Assembly: GCA_910587655.1 (NCBI GenBank)
Contig: CAJUND010000014.1
Location: forward strand, 14,221 to 78,220
Reading direction: 5' to 3'
DNA: 64,000 nt
From: an uncultured Agathobacter sp.
Lineage (GTDB): Bacteria; Bacillota; Clostridia; Lachnospirales; Lachnospiraceae
In this document: piece by piece, positions 25,112 through 33,537 of the stretch
Layout: each line of letters begins with the position of its first letter
How positions within the stretch are numbered: the stretch's first letter is position 1
Position numbers and translations under genes: made by a program
The notes under the pieces: generated by a model
What the model saw: only the letters and a program-made list of their open reading frames with translations
Database searches by the model: none
Told to the model about the DNA's origin: nothing

Positions 25112-28100
25112 TTATATGTTCTTCACGGTTGCAATATCCACCGGCGTCAGCGTCCCGTTCGCTGTTTCCAGGGAAAGCGCCAGCGCATTGGCGGTATCCA
25201 TTGCGGTAATGCAGTACACACCGGTTTCGATGGCATTTCTGCGGATTAAGAAGCCGTCACGGCTCTTGTCACCGTTTCCCTGCGTCGGGGTATCAATGAC
25301 AAGGTCAATCTCATGACCGAGAATCAGGTCCATGACATTCGGGGATTCCTGCGTGATTTTGTTGACACGCCTTGCATTTACCCCGTGCTCCTGTAAATAT
25401 TTTGCCGTACTGCGGGTGGCATAAATCTTATAACCGAGCGCTTCAAAACGCTTTGCCACATCAACCGATTCCGGCTTGTCCGCATCTTTCACTGTCATAA
25501 TCATACGCCTGTGCTTCGGCAGTTCCACTCCTGCGCCAAGGAATGCCTTATAGAGCGCTTCATTAAAGGTCTTTGCAATTCCCAGGCATTCTCCGGTGGA
25601 TTTCATTTCCGGTCCTAAACTGATTTCCGCACCGCGCAGCTTCTCAAACGAGAATACCGGCATTTTGATGGCAATGTAATCAGCCGCCGGGGCAAGTCCC
25701 GGCTCATAACCCATGCCGCGGATGGTCTGTCCCATAATGATTTTTGCCGCAAGGTCCACAATCGGGATTCCGGTTACTTTGCTGATGTACGGTACGGTTC
25801 TGGATGAACGCGGATTGACCTCAATCACGTAAATCTCATCATCCATGTCGATAAACTGGATGTTAATCATACCGACCACATGCAGCGCCTTGGCAAGACG
25901 CTTCGTGTATTCCACCAGCGTATCCTTTGCCTTCTGCGAAATGGTATGCGCCGGATAAACGGAGATACTGTCCCCGGAATGTACGCCGGTACGCTCAATA
26001 TGCTCCATGATGCCCGGAATCAGGATATCCGTCCCGTCACAGATGGCGTCCACCTCGATTTCTGTTCCCTGCAGGTACTTGTCCACAAGAATCGGGTGGT
26101 CCTGCGCAATCGTGTTGATGATTCCGATAAATTCATCAATCTCCTCATCATTCCACGCAATTTTCATGCCCTGGCCGCCAAGTACATAGGAAGGTCTTAC
26201 CAGCACCGGATAACCGATACGGTTTGCAACCTCTTTGGCTTCCTCAGCGGTGAAAACGGTTCCGCCTGCTGCACGCGGGATTCCTGTTTCTTCCAGTATT
26301 TTATCAAACAGTTCCCTGTCCTCCGCAGCATCCACATCCTCCGCCTTTGTTCCCAGAATCGGAACACCCATTTTCATCAGTGCCTCGGTCAGCTTGATTG
26401 CCGTCTGTCCGCCGAACTGGACAACCGCGCCGTCCGGCTTTTCGATATTTACGATGGATTCCACATCTTCTGCTGTCAGCGGCTCAAAGTACAGCTTGTC
26501 CGCAATGTCAAAATCCGTGGACACGGTTTCCGGATTGTTGTTTACAATAATGGTTTCCCAGCCTTCCTTGGCAAACGCCCAGGTACAGTGCACGCTGCAG
26601 AAGTCAAACTCGATTCCCTGTCCAATCCGGATTGGTCCGGAACCAAGTACCAGTACTTTCTTTGGCGGATGCGTTTCTGCCGCTTCGTTTTCACTGCCGA
26701 ATACGCTGTAATAATACGGCGTTTCTGCTGCAAACTCCGCCGCGCAGGTATCCACCATTTTGTAGGCGGCGACAATTCCGTTTTCATAGCGCGTTGTTTT
26801 AATTTCTTCCTCCGTTTTTCCGGTCAGTTCTGCAATCACGTTATCCGGGAATTCCATGCGCTTTGCTTCTTTTAAAAGCTCTGTGGTCAGCTCCTCTTTT
26901 TTCAGGCGTGCTTCCATTTCCACAAGAATCGCAATTTTATCAATAAACCAACAGTCAATCATGGTAATTTCGTGTATCATGTCATAGGCAAAACCTCTGC
27001 GCAGCGCCTCTGCAATCACCCAGATTCTGCGGTCGTCCACGACGGTAAGCTGTTTTTTCAGCTCCGCATCCGTCAAATCGGAAAAGTCATAGGACAAAAG
27101 ACTGTCCACATGCTGTTCCAGGGAACGGATGGCTTTCATTAACGCACCCTCAAAGTTGTCGCAGATACTCATGACCTCTCCGGTCGCTTTCATCTGTGTG
27201 CTTAACGTCCGTTTTGCCGTCAGGAACTTGTCAAACGGCAGACGCGGAATCTTAACCACGCAGTAATCCAGCATCGGCTCAAAGCTGGCATATGTTTTTA
27301 AGGTAATTGCATTTTTGATTTCATCAAGTGTATAACCAAGCGCAATTTTTGCCGTTACTTTTGCAATCGGATATCCGGTCGCTTTGGATGCCAGCGCGGA
27401 AGAACGGGACACACGCGGATTTACCTCAATCACGCAGTACTCAAAGGTCTCGGGATGCAGGGCATACTGGACGTTACAGCCTCCGGTAATCTGCAGCTCA
27501 TTGATAATGTTAAGCGCAGAAGTACGCAGCATCTGGTATTCCTTGTCGCCCAGCGTCTGGGACGGGGCAACCACAATGGAATCCCCGGTATGCACGCCAA
27601 CAGGATCAATGTTTTCCATGTTGCAGACTGTGATGCAGTTGCCCATGGCGTCGCGCATCACTTCATACTCGACTTCCTTCCAGCCCGCAATGCAGCGTTC
27701 CACCAGAACCTCACCGACACGGCTTAAACGGAGTCCGTTTGTTAAAATGTCAATCAGCTCCTGCTCATTATGCGCGATTCCGCCGCCGCTTCCGCCAAGG
27801 GTAAACGCCGGACGCAGTACCACCGGATAACCGATGGTATTCGTAAAACGGATGCCGTCTTCCACGGTATTCACCACCTGTGAAGCCGCGCACGGTTCCC
27901 CGATTTTTTCCATGGTATCCTTAAACGCCTGGCGGTCCTCCGCCTTAAAAATGGTTTCCGCCGTGGTTCCAATCAGTTTTACCCCGTGCTCCTTTAAAAA
28001 GCCTGACTCTGCAAGCTCCATGCCAAGGTTTAATCCCGCCTGGCCTCCGAGCGTCGGAAGAATACTGTCCGGCTTTTCCTTTAATATAATCTGCTGCAAA

Positions 28101-28318
28101 ACCTCAGTGGTCAGCGGCTCGATATATACCTGGTCTGCAATCTGCTTGTCCGTCATAATCGTCGCCGGATTGGAGTTTACCAGACAGACTTCCACACCCT
28201 CTTCTTTTAAGGAACGGCACGCCTGTGTTCCGGCATAGTCAAATTCTGCCGCCTGTCCAATGACAATCGGACCGGAACCGATGACTAATACTTTTTTGAT
28301 ATCATGATTTCTTGGCAT
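25112..28318 (-). CDS. carB: Carbamoyl phosphate synthase large subunit
   Basis: Makes carbamoyl phosphate from bicarbonate, ATP and ammonia delivered by CarA, for pyrimidine and arginine synthesis. The 1068-residue protein has two homologous ATP-grasp halves: VLVIGSGPIVIGQAAEFDYA at residue 10 and VLVLGSGPIRIGQGIEFDF near 555, each followed by its ATP-grasp lobes (VLRPAFTLGGSGGGIA; VLVRPSYVLGGQGMKIA). The C-terminal allosteric MGS-like domain begins near residue 940. Its ATG overlaps the carA stop codon by one base (TAATG). Confidence 0.97.
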   Translation of the reverse strand: MPRNHDIKKVLVIGSGPIVIGQAAEFDYAGTQACRSLKEEGVEVCLVNSNPATIMTDKQIADQVYIEPLTTEVLQQIILKEKPDSILPTLGGQAGLNLGMELAESGFLKEHGVKLIGTTAETIFKAEDRQAFKDTMEKIGEPCAASQVVNTVEDGIRFTNTIGYPVVLRPAFTLGGSGGGIAHNEQELIDILTNGLRLSRVGEVLVERCIAGWKEVEYEVMRDAMGNCITVCNMENIDPVGVHTGDSIVVAPSQTLGDKEYQMLRTSALNIINELQITGGCNVQYALHPETFEYCVIEVNPRVSRSSALASKATGYPIAKVTAKIALGYTLDEIKNAITLKTYASFEPMLDYCVVKIPRLPFDKFLTAKRTLSTQMKATGEVMSICDNFEGALMKAIRSLEQHVDSLLSYDFSDLTDAELKKQLTVVDDRRIWVIAEALRRGFAYDMIHEITMIDCWFIDKIAILVEMEARLKKEELTTELLKEAKRMEFPDNVIAELTGKTEEEIKTTRYENGIVAAYKMVDTCAAEFAAETPYYYSVFGSENEAAETHPPKKVLVLGSGPIRIGQGIEFDFCSVHCTWAFAKEGWETIIVNNNPETVSTDFDIADKLYFEPLTAEDVESIVNIEKPDGAVVQFGGQTAIKLTEALMKMGVPILGTKAEDVDAAEDRELFDKILEETGIPRAAGGTVFTAEEAKEVANRIGYPVLVRPSYVLGGQGMKIAWNDEEIDEFIGIINTIAQDHPILVDKYLQGTEIEVDAICDGTDILIPGIMEHIERTGVHSGDSISVYPAHTISQKAKDTLVEYTKRLAKALHVVGMINIQFIDMDDEIYVIEVNPRSSRTVPYISKVTGIPIVDLAAKIIMGQTIRGMGYEPGLAPAADYIAIKMPVFSFEKLRGAEISLGPEMKSTGECLGIAKTFNEALYKAFLGAGVELPKHRRMIMTVKDADKPESVDVAKRFEALGYKIYATRSTAKYLQEHGVNARRVNKITQESPNVMDLILGHEIDLVIDTPTQGNGDKSRDGFLIRRNAIETGVYCITAMDTANALALSLETANGTLTPVDIATVKNI

Positions 28319-29388
28319 TACTGGTTCCCTCCCATCATTTCAATAAAACGGTCAAACAGATATGCGGAATCCTGCGGTCCCGGACATGCTTCCGGATGGA
28401 ACTGGACAGTAAAAATATTTTTACCGGTATAGGACAGTCCCTCGTTAGTTCCGTCATTGACATTGATAAACGCCGGTTTTGCAACTGACGGATCCAGACC
28501 ATCCGTATCCACAACGTAACCGTGGTTCTGTGAAGAAATATAGACGCGTCCGGTTTCCAGGTCTTTCACCGGATGGTTACCGCCGCGGTGTCCGTATTTC
28601 ATCTTATGGGTGCCGGCGCCGTTTGCAAGTGCCATCAGCTGGTGTCCGAGGCAGATGGCAAAAATCGGAACGTCAGAGCAATAAAGCTTTTTCAGTTCTT
28701 TAATGATTTCCGTACACTCCTTCGGGTCTCCCGGTCCGTTGCTTAACATGATACCGTCCGGATTTGTGCCAAGAATTTCTTCTGCCGGCGTATGCGCCGG
28801 GTAAACAGTCACCTCACAGCCCCTGTCATGTAAGGATTTTGCAATATTATTTTTGGCTCCCAAATCTAAAAGCGCCACCTTTTTGCCATTGCCTTTAAAT
28901 ACCTTCTTTTCTGTGCAGGTTACTTTATCAACTACATTTCCTGTCCGGTATTCTTTCAGTTTTGGCAGGATTTCTCCTAAATTGTAATTCTCATTTGTGG
29001 TAATCATACCGTTCATCGTGCCTTTTTCACGCAGAATCTTGGTGAGCGCACGGGTATCGATTCCGGCAATTCCCGGTATATCATACTTTACCAGAAAATC
29101 CTGGATGCTTCCCTCGCAGCGGAAGTTGCTCGGCATACGGGAAAGCTCCCGCACAATATAACCGTCCGGCCACGGACGGGCGGATTCCATATCCGGCGTG
29201 ATGCCGTAATTTCCAATCAGCGGATAAGTCATCACGACTGCCTGTCCCGCATAGGACGGGTCGGTAAGCACCTCAAGGTATCCGGTCATTGAGGTATTAA
29301 ATACGATTTCACTGATGATTTCACGCGTGGAACCGATGCTTTGTCCTTCAAATACGGTTCCGTCTTCCAGTATCAAAAAAGCTTTCAT
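28318..29388 (-). CDS. carA: Carbamoyl phosphate synthase small subunit
   Basis: The glutaminase subunit that feeds ammonia to CarB. The N-terminal CPSase domain begins MKAFLILEDGTVFEG; the class I glutamine amidotransferase domain shows the nucleophile Cys in FAICLGHQLMALANG and the His/Glu pair in FTVQFHPEACPGP. I place the start at ATG 29388 with AGGAC upstream; the longer frame from 29475 would read back through the leader terminator. The 5' leader has its own promoter and a terminator hairpin. Confidence 0.96.
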   Translation of the reverse strand: MKAFLILEDGTVFEGQSIGSTREIISEIVFNTSMTGYLEVLTDPSYAGQAVVMTYPLIGNYGITPDMESARPWPDGYIVRELSRMPSNFRCEGSIQDFLVKYDIPGIAGIDTRALTKILREKGTMNGMITTNENYNLGEILPKLKEYRTGNVVDKVTCTEKKVFKGNGKKVALLDLGAKNNIAKSLHDRGCEVTVYPAHTPAEEILGTNPDGIMLSNGPGDPKECTEIIKELKKLYCSDVPIFAICLGHQLMALANGAGTHKMKYGHRGGNHPVKDLETGRVYISSQNHGYVVDTDGLDPSVAKPAFINVNDGTNEGLSYTGKNIFTVQFHPEACPGPQDSAYLFDRFIEMMGGNQ

Positions 29389-29427
29389 TTTATGTCCTGC
29401 CTTTCCTTTGTGATATGGCATGTTGGC

Positions 29428-29450
29428 AAAAAAAAAGAGCGAAGCTCTTT
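29428..29450 (-). terminator. Intrinsic terminator in the carA leader (possible attenuator)
   Basis: On the minus strand AAAGAGC-TTC-GCTCTTT is followed by nine Ts, 40 bases before the carA start and downstream of a consensus promoter. It is either the end of the upstream membrane-protein unit or an attenuator of carAB. Just 5' of it, AATGCC/GGGCATT (29470-29487 region) forms another hairpin. Confidence 0.7.
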
Positions 29451-29498
29451 CTGCCGTGTGCAGGCAATGCCCCATCCGGCATTACAAAGATTATAGAA

Positions 29499-29527
29499 AG
29501 TCTATCATAAGACGGCATTTTTTTCAA
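29499..29527 (-). promoter_or_regulatory. Promoter of carAB
   Basis: On the minus strand TTGAAA (29522-29527), 17 bases, TAGACT (29499-29504). A second -10-like TATAAT lies six bases further on. Transcription from here would pass the leader terminator before carA. Confidence 0.6.
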
Positions 29528-29564
29528 CCTTTTCGGGGAAGAAAATAAATAAGCCTGGATTCCA

Positions 29565-30179
29565 TTATTCTTTTCGGACACCGTCCTTAAATGCAAAGAA
29601 AACCATTTCACTTAGATCATCATTACAAAGTACCCCGTCCAGATAATAACCATCTCCGGCAGTTGGAACTTTTTCATAAGCCAGAAATGTGTAATCATCT
29701 ATTTCACTATGAAATATTTCCCCCAGATAATCCAGTTCTTCTTCCGCCAGAACTTCCTGGGTCACCAGTTCGTCAAACACAAACCCATTCCGGTTTTCTG
29801 ACCTCCTGTCTGTGCCTTCCATCTGATGTCCAGCATCTCCTGCCGGATTCCCTTCTGAATATTCCTCTTCTTCCGACAGATAAACAGAAAGATATGTTTG
29901 TTTTAACTTCTGGTACTCATCCTGGCTTACTGTAAATGATATTCCTGTTTTTGTATCAAATCCTCCTCTGTAATGAAAGTATCTGATATTCTCTACACTT
30001 GATGGCAGTGATTTCGGATAATGCTGTAATAAACGGTCTGTTTTATTAATAAAAGAACCGTAACTGGAAAATGAGGTTCTTTCCCTGGGTACAATATTCT
30101 CTAAAAAAACCTTCCAAATTGCACAGCCAAAGATAAAAAACAGACTTATAAATACAAACGCTCGAAACTTTTTTGACAT
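29565..30179 (-). CDS. Array partner protein A: single-pass membrane protein, paralogous family
   Basis: A 204-residue protein with a short basic N-terminus, one membrane segment (AFVFISLFFIFGCAIWKVFL, residues 7-26) and an extracellular domain of about 175 residues. It belongs to a paralogous set with the genes at 30533, 31178, 32442 and 33494. Shared blocks are LPSSVENIRYFHY, GISFTVSQDEYQ, LVTQEVLAEEELDYLGEIFH, DYTFLAYEK and LDGVLCNDD. It is closest to the protein at 32442. It follows a C-terminal-domain cassette (30209-30496) by 29 bases. No known family recognised; an immunity-type role is inference. Confidence 0.75.
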   Translation of the reverse strand: MSKKFRAFVFISLFFIFGCAIWKVFLENIVPRERTSFSSYGSFINKTDRLLQHYPKSLPSSVENIRYFHYRGGFDTKTGISFTVSQDEYQKLKQTYLSVYLSEEEEYSEGNPAGDAGHQMEGTDRRSENRNGFVFDELVTQEVLAEEELDYLGEIFHSEIDDYTFLAYEKVPTAGDGYYLDGVLCNDDLSEMVFFAFKDGVRKE

Positions 30180-30208
30180 AAAAGTTCTCCTTGTTTTTTA
30201 TATCCACA

Positions 30209-30496
30209 CTAATACATATGGTATTCGATATTACTATCTGACTTTTTCCAGAGTGTTTCTCCAACAGCAACACCGTATAATTCATAACATCTGGCAAGTC
30301 CCAGTGCATTCATTTTATCGAGAATATCCAACAGCGGGAAATCGTACAAATCTATGATATAATATATAAATTCCATATAATACTGTTCTAAATCCGGATC
30401 ATAAATACAATGCATGGTTATTCCTGCATCAGCCTTATTATATATACCAAACGCACCTATATTTAAAAGTGCATCCATATTCTGTTTCCCATTCAC
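30209..30496 (-). CDS. Orphan copy of the large surface protein's C-terminal domain (cassette B)
   Basis: A 95-residue frame homologous to the last 110 residues of the large protein at 34-37.9 kb: AFGIYNKADAGITMHCIYDP matches AFGTFNDADAGITLHCVYDP, YYIIDLYDFPL matches YYLIDYYDFPL, and LGLARCYELYG matches LGLAQGYELYG. It has no signal peptide and starts with GTG 36 bases after the stop of the membrane protein upstream, in the same frame, without a clear ribosome site. It lacks the usual FYDSWFERLVKSI ending. It resembles the orphan toxin-tip cassettes of polymorphic toxin loci, but could also be a non-functional fragment. Confidence 0.6.
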   Translation of the reverse strand: MNGKQNMDALLNIGAFGIYNKADAGITMHCIYDPDLEQYYMEFIYYIIDLYDFPLLDILDKMNALGLARCYELYGVAVGETLWKKSDSNIEYHMY

Positions 30497-30532
30497 AAAA
30501 TACGGTAAATACCGGATACAGTCTGCCCGTAC

Positions 30533-31129
30533 TTATATCTCAGTGTTCCTTTTTTCATTCCGAATCCCGTCATGTATATAAAAAATAATCATTTCATTCC
30601 TGTCATCATTGCATATAACTCCGCGCAGATAATAGGAAGGATGTCTGCTTGCACATATATCATATGCCAGCACCTTATAGGAATCCTCCACCCCTTCATG
30701 GAAAAGCGATTTCAGATTATCCAGACCTTCATCCTCCAGAAATTCCGTGGTCACTTTTTCATCAAATACATACCAGAAAAATATATCCCGCAGATGCTCC
30801 GCTTCCTCTTCCCGAAAAAATGCCAGGTATGCTTCTTTCATGTCCTGATACTCTTCCGTGTCCAGCGTAAAAGAAATACCATTTATGTAATCAAGGAAAA
30901 AAAATCCATCATAATAAATATATCTGGGATTCTCTGCACTGACCGGCAGCTTTTCCGGAAAAAAGCCATCAGATTCAAATCTTGGATCAGGATTCGTCAA
31001 ACGGAAAAACTGGTCAGAACTTATAAACCACCTCCTCGGCCACGCCCTTCCCCATAAAAAATATATGAGCAAAAGAATACAGGGTACTGCTACGCAGACT
31101 TTCTTTTTTATTTTCCTGTGCTTTTTCAT
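30533..31129 (-). CDS. Array partner protein C: single-pass membrane protein, paralogous family
   Basis: A 198-residue protein with one N-terminal membrane segment (VAVPCILLLIYFLWGRAWPR) and an extracellular domain. It is a near duplicate of the protein at 33494 in both protein and DNA, differing at scattered positions and by a few residues near residue 75. Family blocks: LPVSAENPRYIYYDGF, GISFTLDTEEYQDMKEAYLA, VTTEFLEDEGLDNLKSLFHE and LRGVICNDD. Its ATG overlaps by four bases the end of a relic frame that spells FYDSWFERLVKSI, the ending of the large surface protein, exactly as at the start of the 33494 gene. Confidence 0.75.
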   Translation of the reverse strand: MKKHRKIKKKVCVAVPCILLLIYFLWGRAWPRRWFISSDQFFRLTNPDPRFESDGFFPEKLPVSAENPRYIYYDGFFFLDYINGISFTLDTEEYQDMKEAYLAFFREEEAEHLRDIFFWYVFDEKVTTEFLEDEGLDNLKSLFHEGVEDSYKVLAYDICASRHPSYYLRGVICNDDRNEMIIFYIHDGIRNEKRNTEI

Positions 31130-31170
31130 ATGGATTTCACCAGCCTTTCAAACCACGAATCATAAAATTT
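31126..31170 (-). pseudogene. C-terminal-domain relic before partner C
   Basis: The DNA before the start of the membrane protein at 31129 still encodes KFYDSWFERLVKSI and a stop that overlaps the ATG (ATGA), identical in layout to the junction at 34081-34084. The rest of the domain has been replaced by the preceding gene. It is a recombination scar. Confidence 0.75.
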
Positions 31171-31177
31171 TGCCTGA

Positions 31178-31789
31178 TTACTTCCTGCTTTTTCGAAACA
31201 TGTCCGTAAAGCCAAACATAACCACCTCGTTTGTCTCATCATTACATAAAATGCCTTCCAGACCACAGCGCTCTCCACCCTCCGAATCCCCTTTGTATGC
31301 CAGTATTGTGTAATGCTCCGCTGAATCATGAAACACCTCTTCTAAATATTCCAGTTCCTCTTTCTTTAGAAAGTCAGTTGTCAGCTTTTCATCAAACACA
31401 TAATCTGATTTCCATTTTTCTGCCCAGTCCGGAACTTCCCCATATTTGGACATCCATTCTTCCTGATATTCCTGATGGTCTTCTTCTTCATCTGCGGCAT
31501 AAAGCGGCAGATACCGCTCTTTTTGTTCCTGGTATTCTTCCTCGTCCAGTATAAAAGAAACCGCTGTCTTTGTATCAAACATCCACTTATGATAATAATA
31601 GTTGACATTTCCTGCACTGGAAGGCAGTTTCTCCGGATAAGAGGCCGGCACATTACTCATTTCATGATAAAAAAAGACATAATTAACGAACCATCTTTTC
31701 GGCCATGCCCTGCCCCACAAAGCGTACGCGAAAAGAATACAAACCATTGCTATACAGATGCCCACCACCCGCTTTCCTTGTTTTTCCAA
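31178..31789 (-). CDS. Array partner protein E: single-pass membrane protein, paralogous family
   Basis: A protein of about 203 residues with one membrane segment (GICIAMVCILFAYALWGRAW) and an extracellular domain rich in acidic residues. Family blocks: WGRAWPKRWFVN, LPSSAGNVNYYYH, AVSFILDEEEYQ, LTTDFLKKEELEYLEEVFHD, YTILAYKG and LEGILCNDE. The longest frame begins at ATG 31816, but its first nine residues are out-of-frame reading of C-terminal-domain relic DNA. By alignment with the paralogs I prefer the TTG at 31789, with AGGTG eight bases upstream. Confidence 0.72.
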   Translation of the reverse strand: MEKQGKRVVGICIAMVCILFAYALWGRAWPKRWFVNYVFFYHEMSNVPASYPEKLPSSAGNVNYYYHKWMFDTKTAVSFILDEEEYQEQKERYLPLYAADEEEDHQEYQEEWMSKYGEVPDWAEKWKSDYVFDEKLTTDFLKKEELEYLEEVFHDSAEHYTILAYKGDSEGGERCGLEGILCNDETNEVVMFGFTDMFRKSRK

Positions 31790-31830
31790 ACGGACTTCAC
31801 CTGCCTTTCGAGCCATTAATTATAAAACTG
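31790..31830 (-). pseudogene. C-terminal-domain relic before partner E
   Basis: Read on the minus strand this DNA encodes QFYN, a stop, then WLERQVKSV, clearly derived from the QFYDSWFERLVKSI ending of the large protein. It lies directly upstream of the preferred start of the membrane protein at 31789. Confidence 0.6.
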
Positions 31831-31857
31831 CTTTTTCCCTCCCTTCTTCCATTAAAA

Positions 31858-32123
31858 GAATTAGGCGTTTGCAAAACGCCACCAGCCGCATAAATACGGC
31901 TTTTTTTGTTGCAAAAAACAAATAACGCCTCACCAGATAAGGTATAATAGAGTTGCCAGAAACCATTAACCATGCACCCAGAAAAGGAGTTATTCTGATA
32001 CCTATGATACCATATAAACAGCTTTGTTTGGCAGATATTTTTTCAGATTGCCAGGAAAAATTTGAAAATGACAAACCTGCGTTTCTGTCTCTATTAGAAC
32101 AGCATATCGACCTTGATGGCTAA
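31858..32123 (+). mobile_element. Truncated left end of an insertion sequence with transposase 5' fragment
   Basis: From 32005 an ATG opens MIPYKQLCLADIF and, after a one-base shift in a T run (about 32038-32043), the text continues SDCQEKFENDKPAFLSLLEQ HIDLDG and breaks off. This is the typical N-terminus of IS1182-like DDE transposases. Upstream are two small hairpins (GGCGTTTTGCAAACGCC type and AGCCG/CGGCT) and TATAAT, as at an IS end. The remaining transposase is missing and the junction is an odd T9-G7 run at about 32127-32142. It interrupts the membrane-protein array. Confidence 0.6.
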
Positions 32124-32168
32124 AATTTTTTTTTGGGGGGGATAGGGAGCTGGAACACCGGCTGAATT

Positions 32169-32312
32169 CTAATAAAAAATCGTATAGCTGATGAACCATC
32201 TCTGGGAATATGGAAGTATTTTTGATTCGTGTAAAAACCATATACCCGGAAAGTAAAAAACAAAAAATATGATTCCTGCCGCCAGCAGAACTCCCTTTTC
32301 GGCTTCACTCAT
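32169..32312 (-). pseudogene. Truncated partner protein (N-terminal fragment)
   Basis: A 47-codon frame giving MSEAEKGVLLAAGIIFFVFY, a membrane segment and then SQRWFISYTIFY, which corresponds to the RWFISSDQFF region of the paralogs. It stops where the transposon remnant begins, so it is the 5' stump of a sixth family member. Its ATG overlaps the end of the C-terminal-domain relic upstream. Confidence 0.6.
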
Positions 32313-32464
32313 TATTTTCCTCTTCACCAGCATACCACTGCCCTCTAAAATCATAGTAGTCAATCAGATAGTATATATAATCCATTGTATATTCTCATTT
32401 TTCTCTCTGGAGAAACTGACATATAAACCTCTGTGTTATGTTTATTTAGGACACTCTCCGCTGC
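32305..32464 (-). pseudogene. C-terminal-domain relic with internal deletion before the truncated partner
   Basis: In one frame (32464 down to about 32397) the DNA encodes AAESVLNKHNTEVYMSVSPE, matching AVESVLNQYNTEVYLSVSPD of the large protein. In another frame (32394-32305) it gives EYTMDYIYYLIDYYDF, matching KYTMDFRYYLIDYYDF. The roughly 50 codons normally between are lost and the ending is changed. The preceding membrane-protein gene reads into this DNA out of frame. Confidence 0.65.
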
Positions 32465-33170
32465 TTTTTACTACTTTTTCCATATTACTGCAGTAATGCA
32501 GTTTTGCTGAATTGCACACAGACGGCTGCCCGTATTGTTCGCTGGCTTTCCGGTAAATAGTCCGGACTCCAAAAAAAGCAAATTCATGCGTATCATCATT
32601 GAAAAGTATCCCGTTTAACCAATAAGCGTCTTCCTGACCTTTCATTTTTTCATCAGCCAGTATTGTATAATCTTCTATTTTATTTCGGGATATTTTTTCT
32701 AAATAATCCAGCCCCCCTTCTTTAAAAATTTCCGCAGTCACGGTACTGTTAAATTCATATATAGTTCCTCCTGACGTTTCCCATTCTTTGCAACTCTTCT
32801 GATAGTCTTCCAGTGACTGCTGGGTTTCCCGCAAATACTCTTCTTTCCTTTCTTTGTATCGTGACAGGTATGTTTCCTTTAAATCCTGATATGCATCCCC
32901 GCTTACCGTAAAGGACATCCCAGCATTTATAACAATGCCGCTTCTGCCATAGTAATATCTGATATCCTCCGCCACTGCTGGCAGCTCCGGCGGGTAGTTC
33001 CGTCCTGCAAAATCTGCTCTCTCCCTAAAAGACTGGTAATTAAAAAACAGGGTTCTCTTCCACGGAATAACATACTGAAAAAACAATATCCAGTTTGCCC
33101 AGCAAAGCACAACAGCAAAGATTATCCACAAAATCCTTCTGCCTTTTCGGAATGCTTTTCTTCCTTTCAT
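32442..33170 (-). CDS. Array partner protein F: single-pass membrane protein, paralogous family
   Basis: About 242 residues with one membrane segment (RILWIIFAVVLCWANWILFF) and an extracellular domain. Family blocks: LPAVAEDIRYYYG, GMSFTVSGDAYQDLKETYLS, VTAEIFKEGGLDYLEKI, DYTILADEK, LNGILFNDD. It is closest to the protein at 29565. The last 25-30 residues have no counterpart in the paralogs and come from reading relic DNA out of frame. The start at ATG 33170 lies one base after the stop of cassette D, implying coupled translation; the longest frame begins at 33191 inside that cassette. Confidence 0.72.
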   Translation of the reverse strand: MKGRKAFRKGRRILWIIFAVVLCWANWILFFQYVIPWKRTLFFNYQSFRERADFAGRNYPPELPAVAEDIRYYYGRSGIVINAGMSFTVSGDAYQDLKETYLSRYKERKEEYLRETQQSLEDYQKSCKEWETSGGTIYEFNSTVTAEIFKEGGLDYLEKISRNKIEDYTILADEKMKGQEDAYWLNGILFNDDTHEFAFFGVRTIYRKASEQYGQPSVCNSAKLHYCSNMEKVVKSSGECPK

Positions 33171-33171
33171 T

Positions 33172-33537
33172 TCAGTACGTCCAATATCCACGAATTCCCT
33201 CCTGTTTGTTCCATGCCGCTTCCCCTGTCACGACACCATACAGCTCATAACTTCTGGCAAGCCCCAGTGCATTCATGTAATCCAGTTCTTCATATAGTGT
33301 AAAATCATACAAGTCTATAATATAATAGATAAACTCCATGTAATACTGTTGTTCTTCAGAATTAAATGTGCAATGCATTGTTATACCTGCGTCAGCCTTA
33401 TGATAAATGCCAAAAGCTCCTATATTTAAAAGTGCATCCATATTCTGTTTCCCATTCACAAAATACGATAAATACCATACAGTCTGCCCATACTTATATC
33501 TCCGTGTCCCTTTTTTCATTCCGTATCCCATCCACAA
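33172..33537 (-). CDS. Orphan copy of the large surface protein's C-terminal domain (cassette D)
   Basis: A 121-codon frame whose last 95 residues match cassette B and the end of the large protein (AFGIYHKADAGITMHCTFNS, YYIIDLYDFTL, LGLARSYELYG). Homology begins around the GTG at 33459; the first part overlaps the upstream gene's 3' end in another frame, so the true start is uncertain. There is no signal peptide. The following partner gene starts one base after its stop. Confidence 0.6.
   Translation of the reverse strand: MWMGYGMKKGTRRYKYGQTVWYLSYFVNGKQNMDALLNIGAFGIYHKADAGITMHCTFNSEEQQYYMEFIYYIIDLYDFTLYEELDYMNALGLARSYELYGVVTGEAAWNKQEGIRGYWTY

Noticed and set aside
25880..26875. Plus-strand open frame of 331 codons
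   Set aside because: Antisense shadow of carB without start signals or family motifs.
29451..29490. PyrR-type attenuator in the carA leader
   Set aside because: The characteristic PyrR-binding loop sequence is not visible; only a hairpin pair and terminator can be supported.
31126..31329. 67-codon frame ending in FYDSWFERLVKSI as a real gene
   Set aside because: Only the last 14 codons are meaningful (tip relic); the rest is out-of-frame reading of the upstream partner gene.
31858..31920. Short hairpins resembling repeat units of a CRISPR or REP array
   Set aside because: They occur once and sit at the end of the transposase fragment; there are no regularly spaced repeats.
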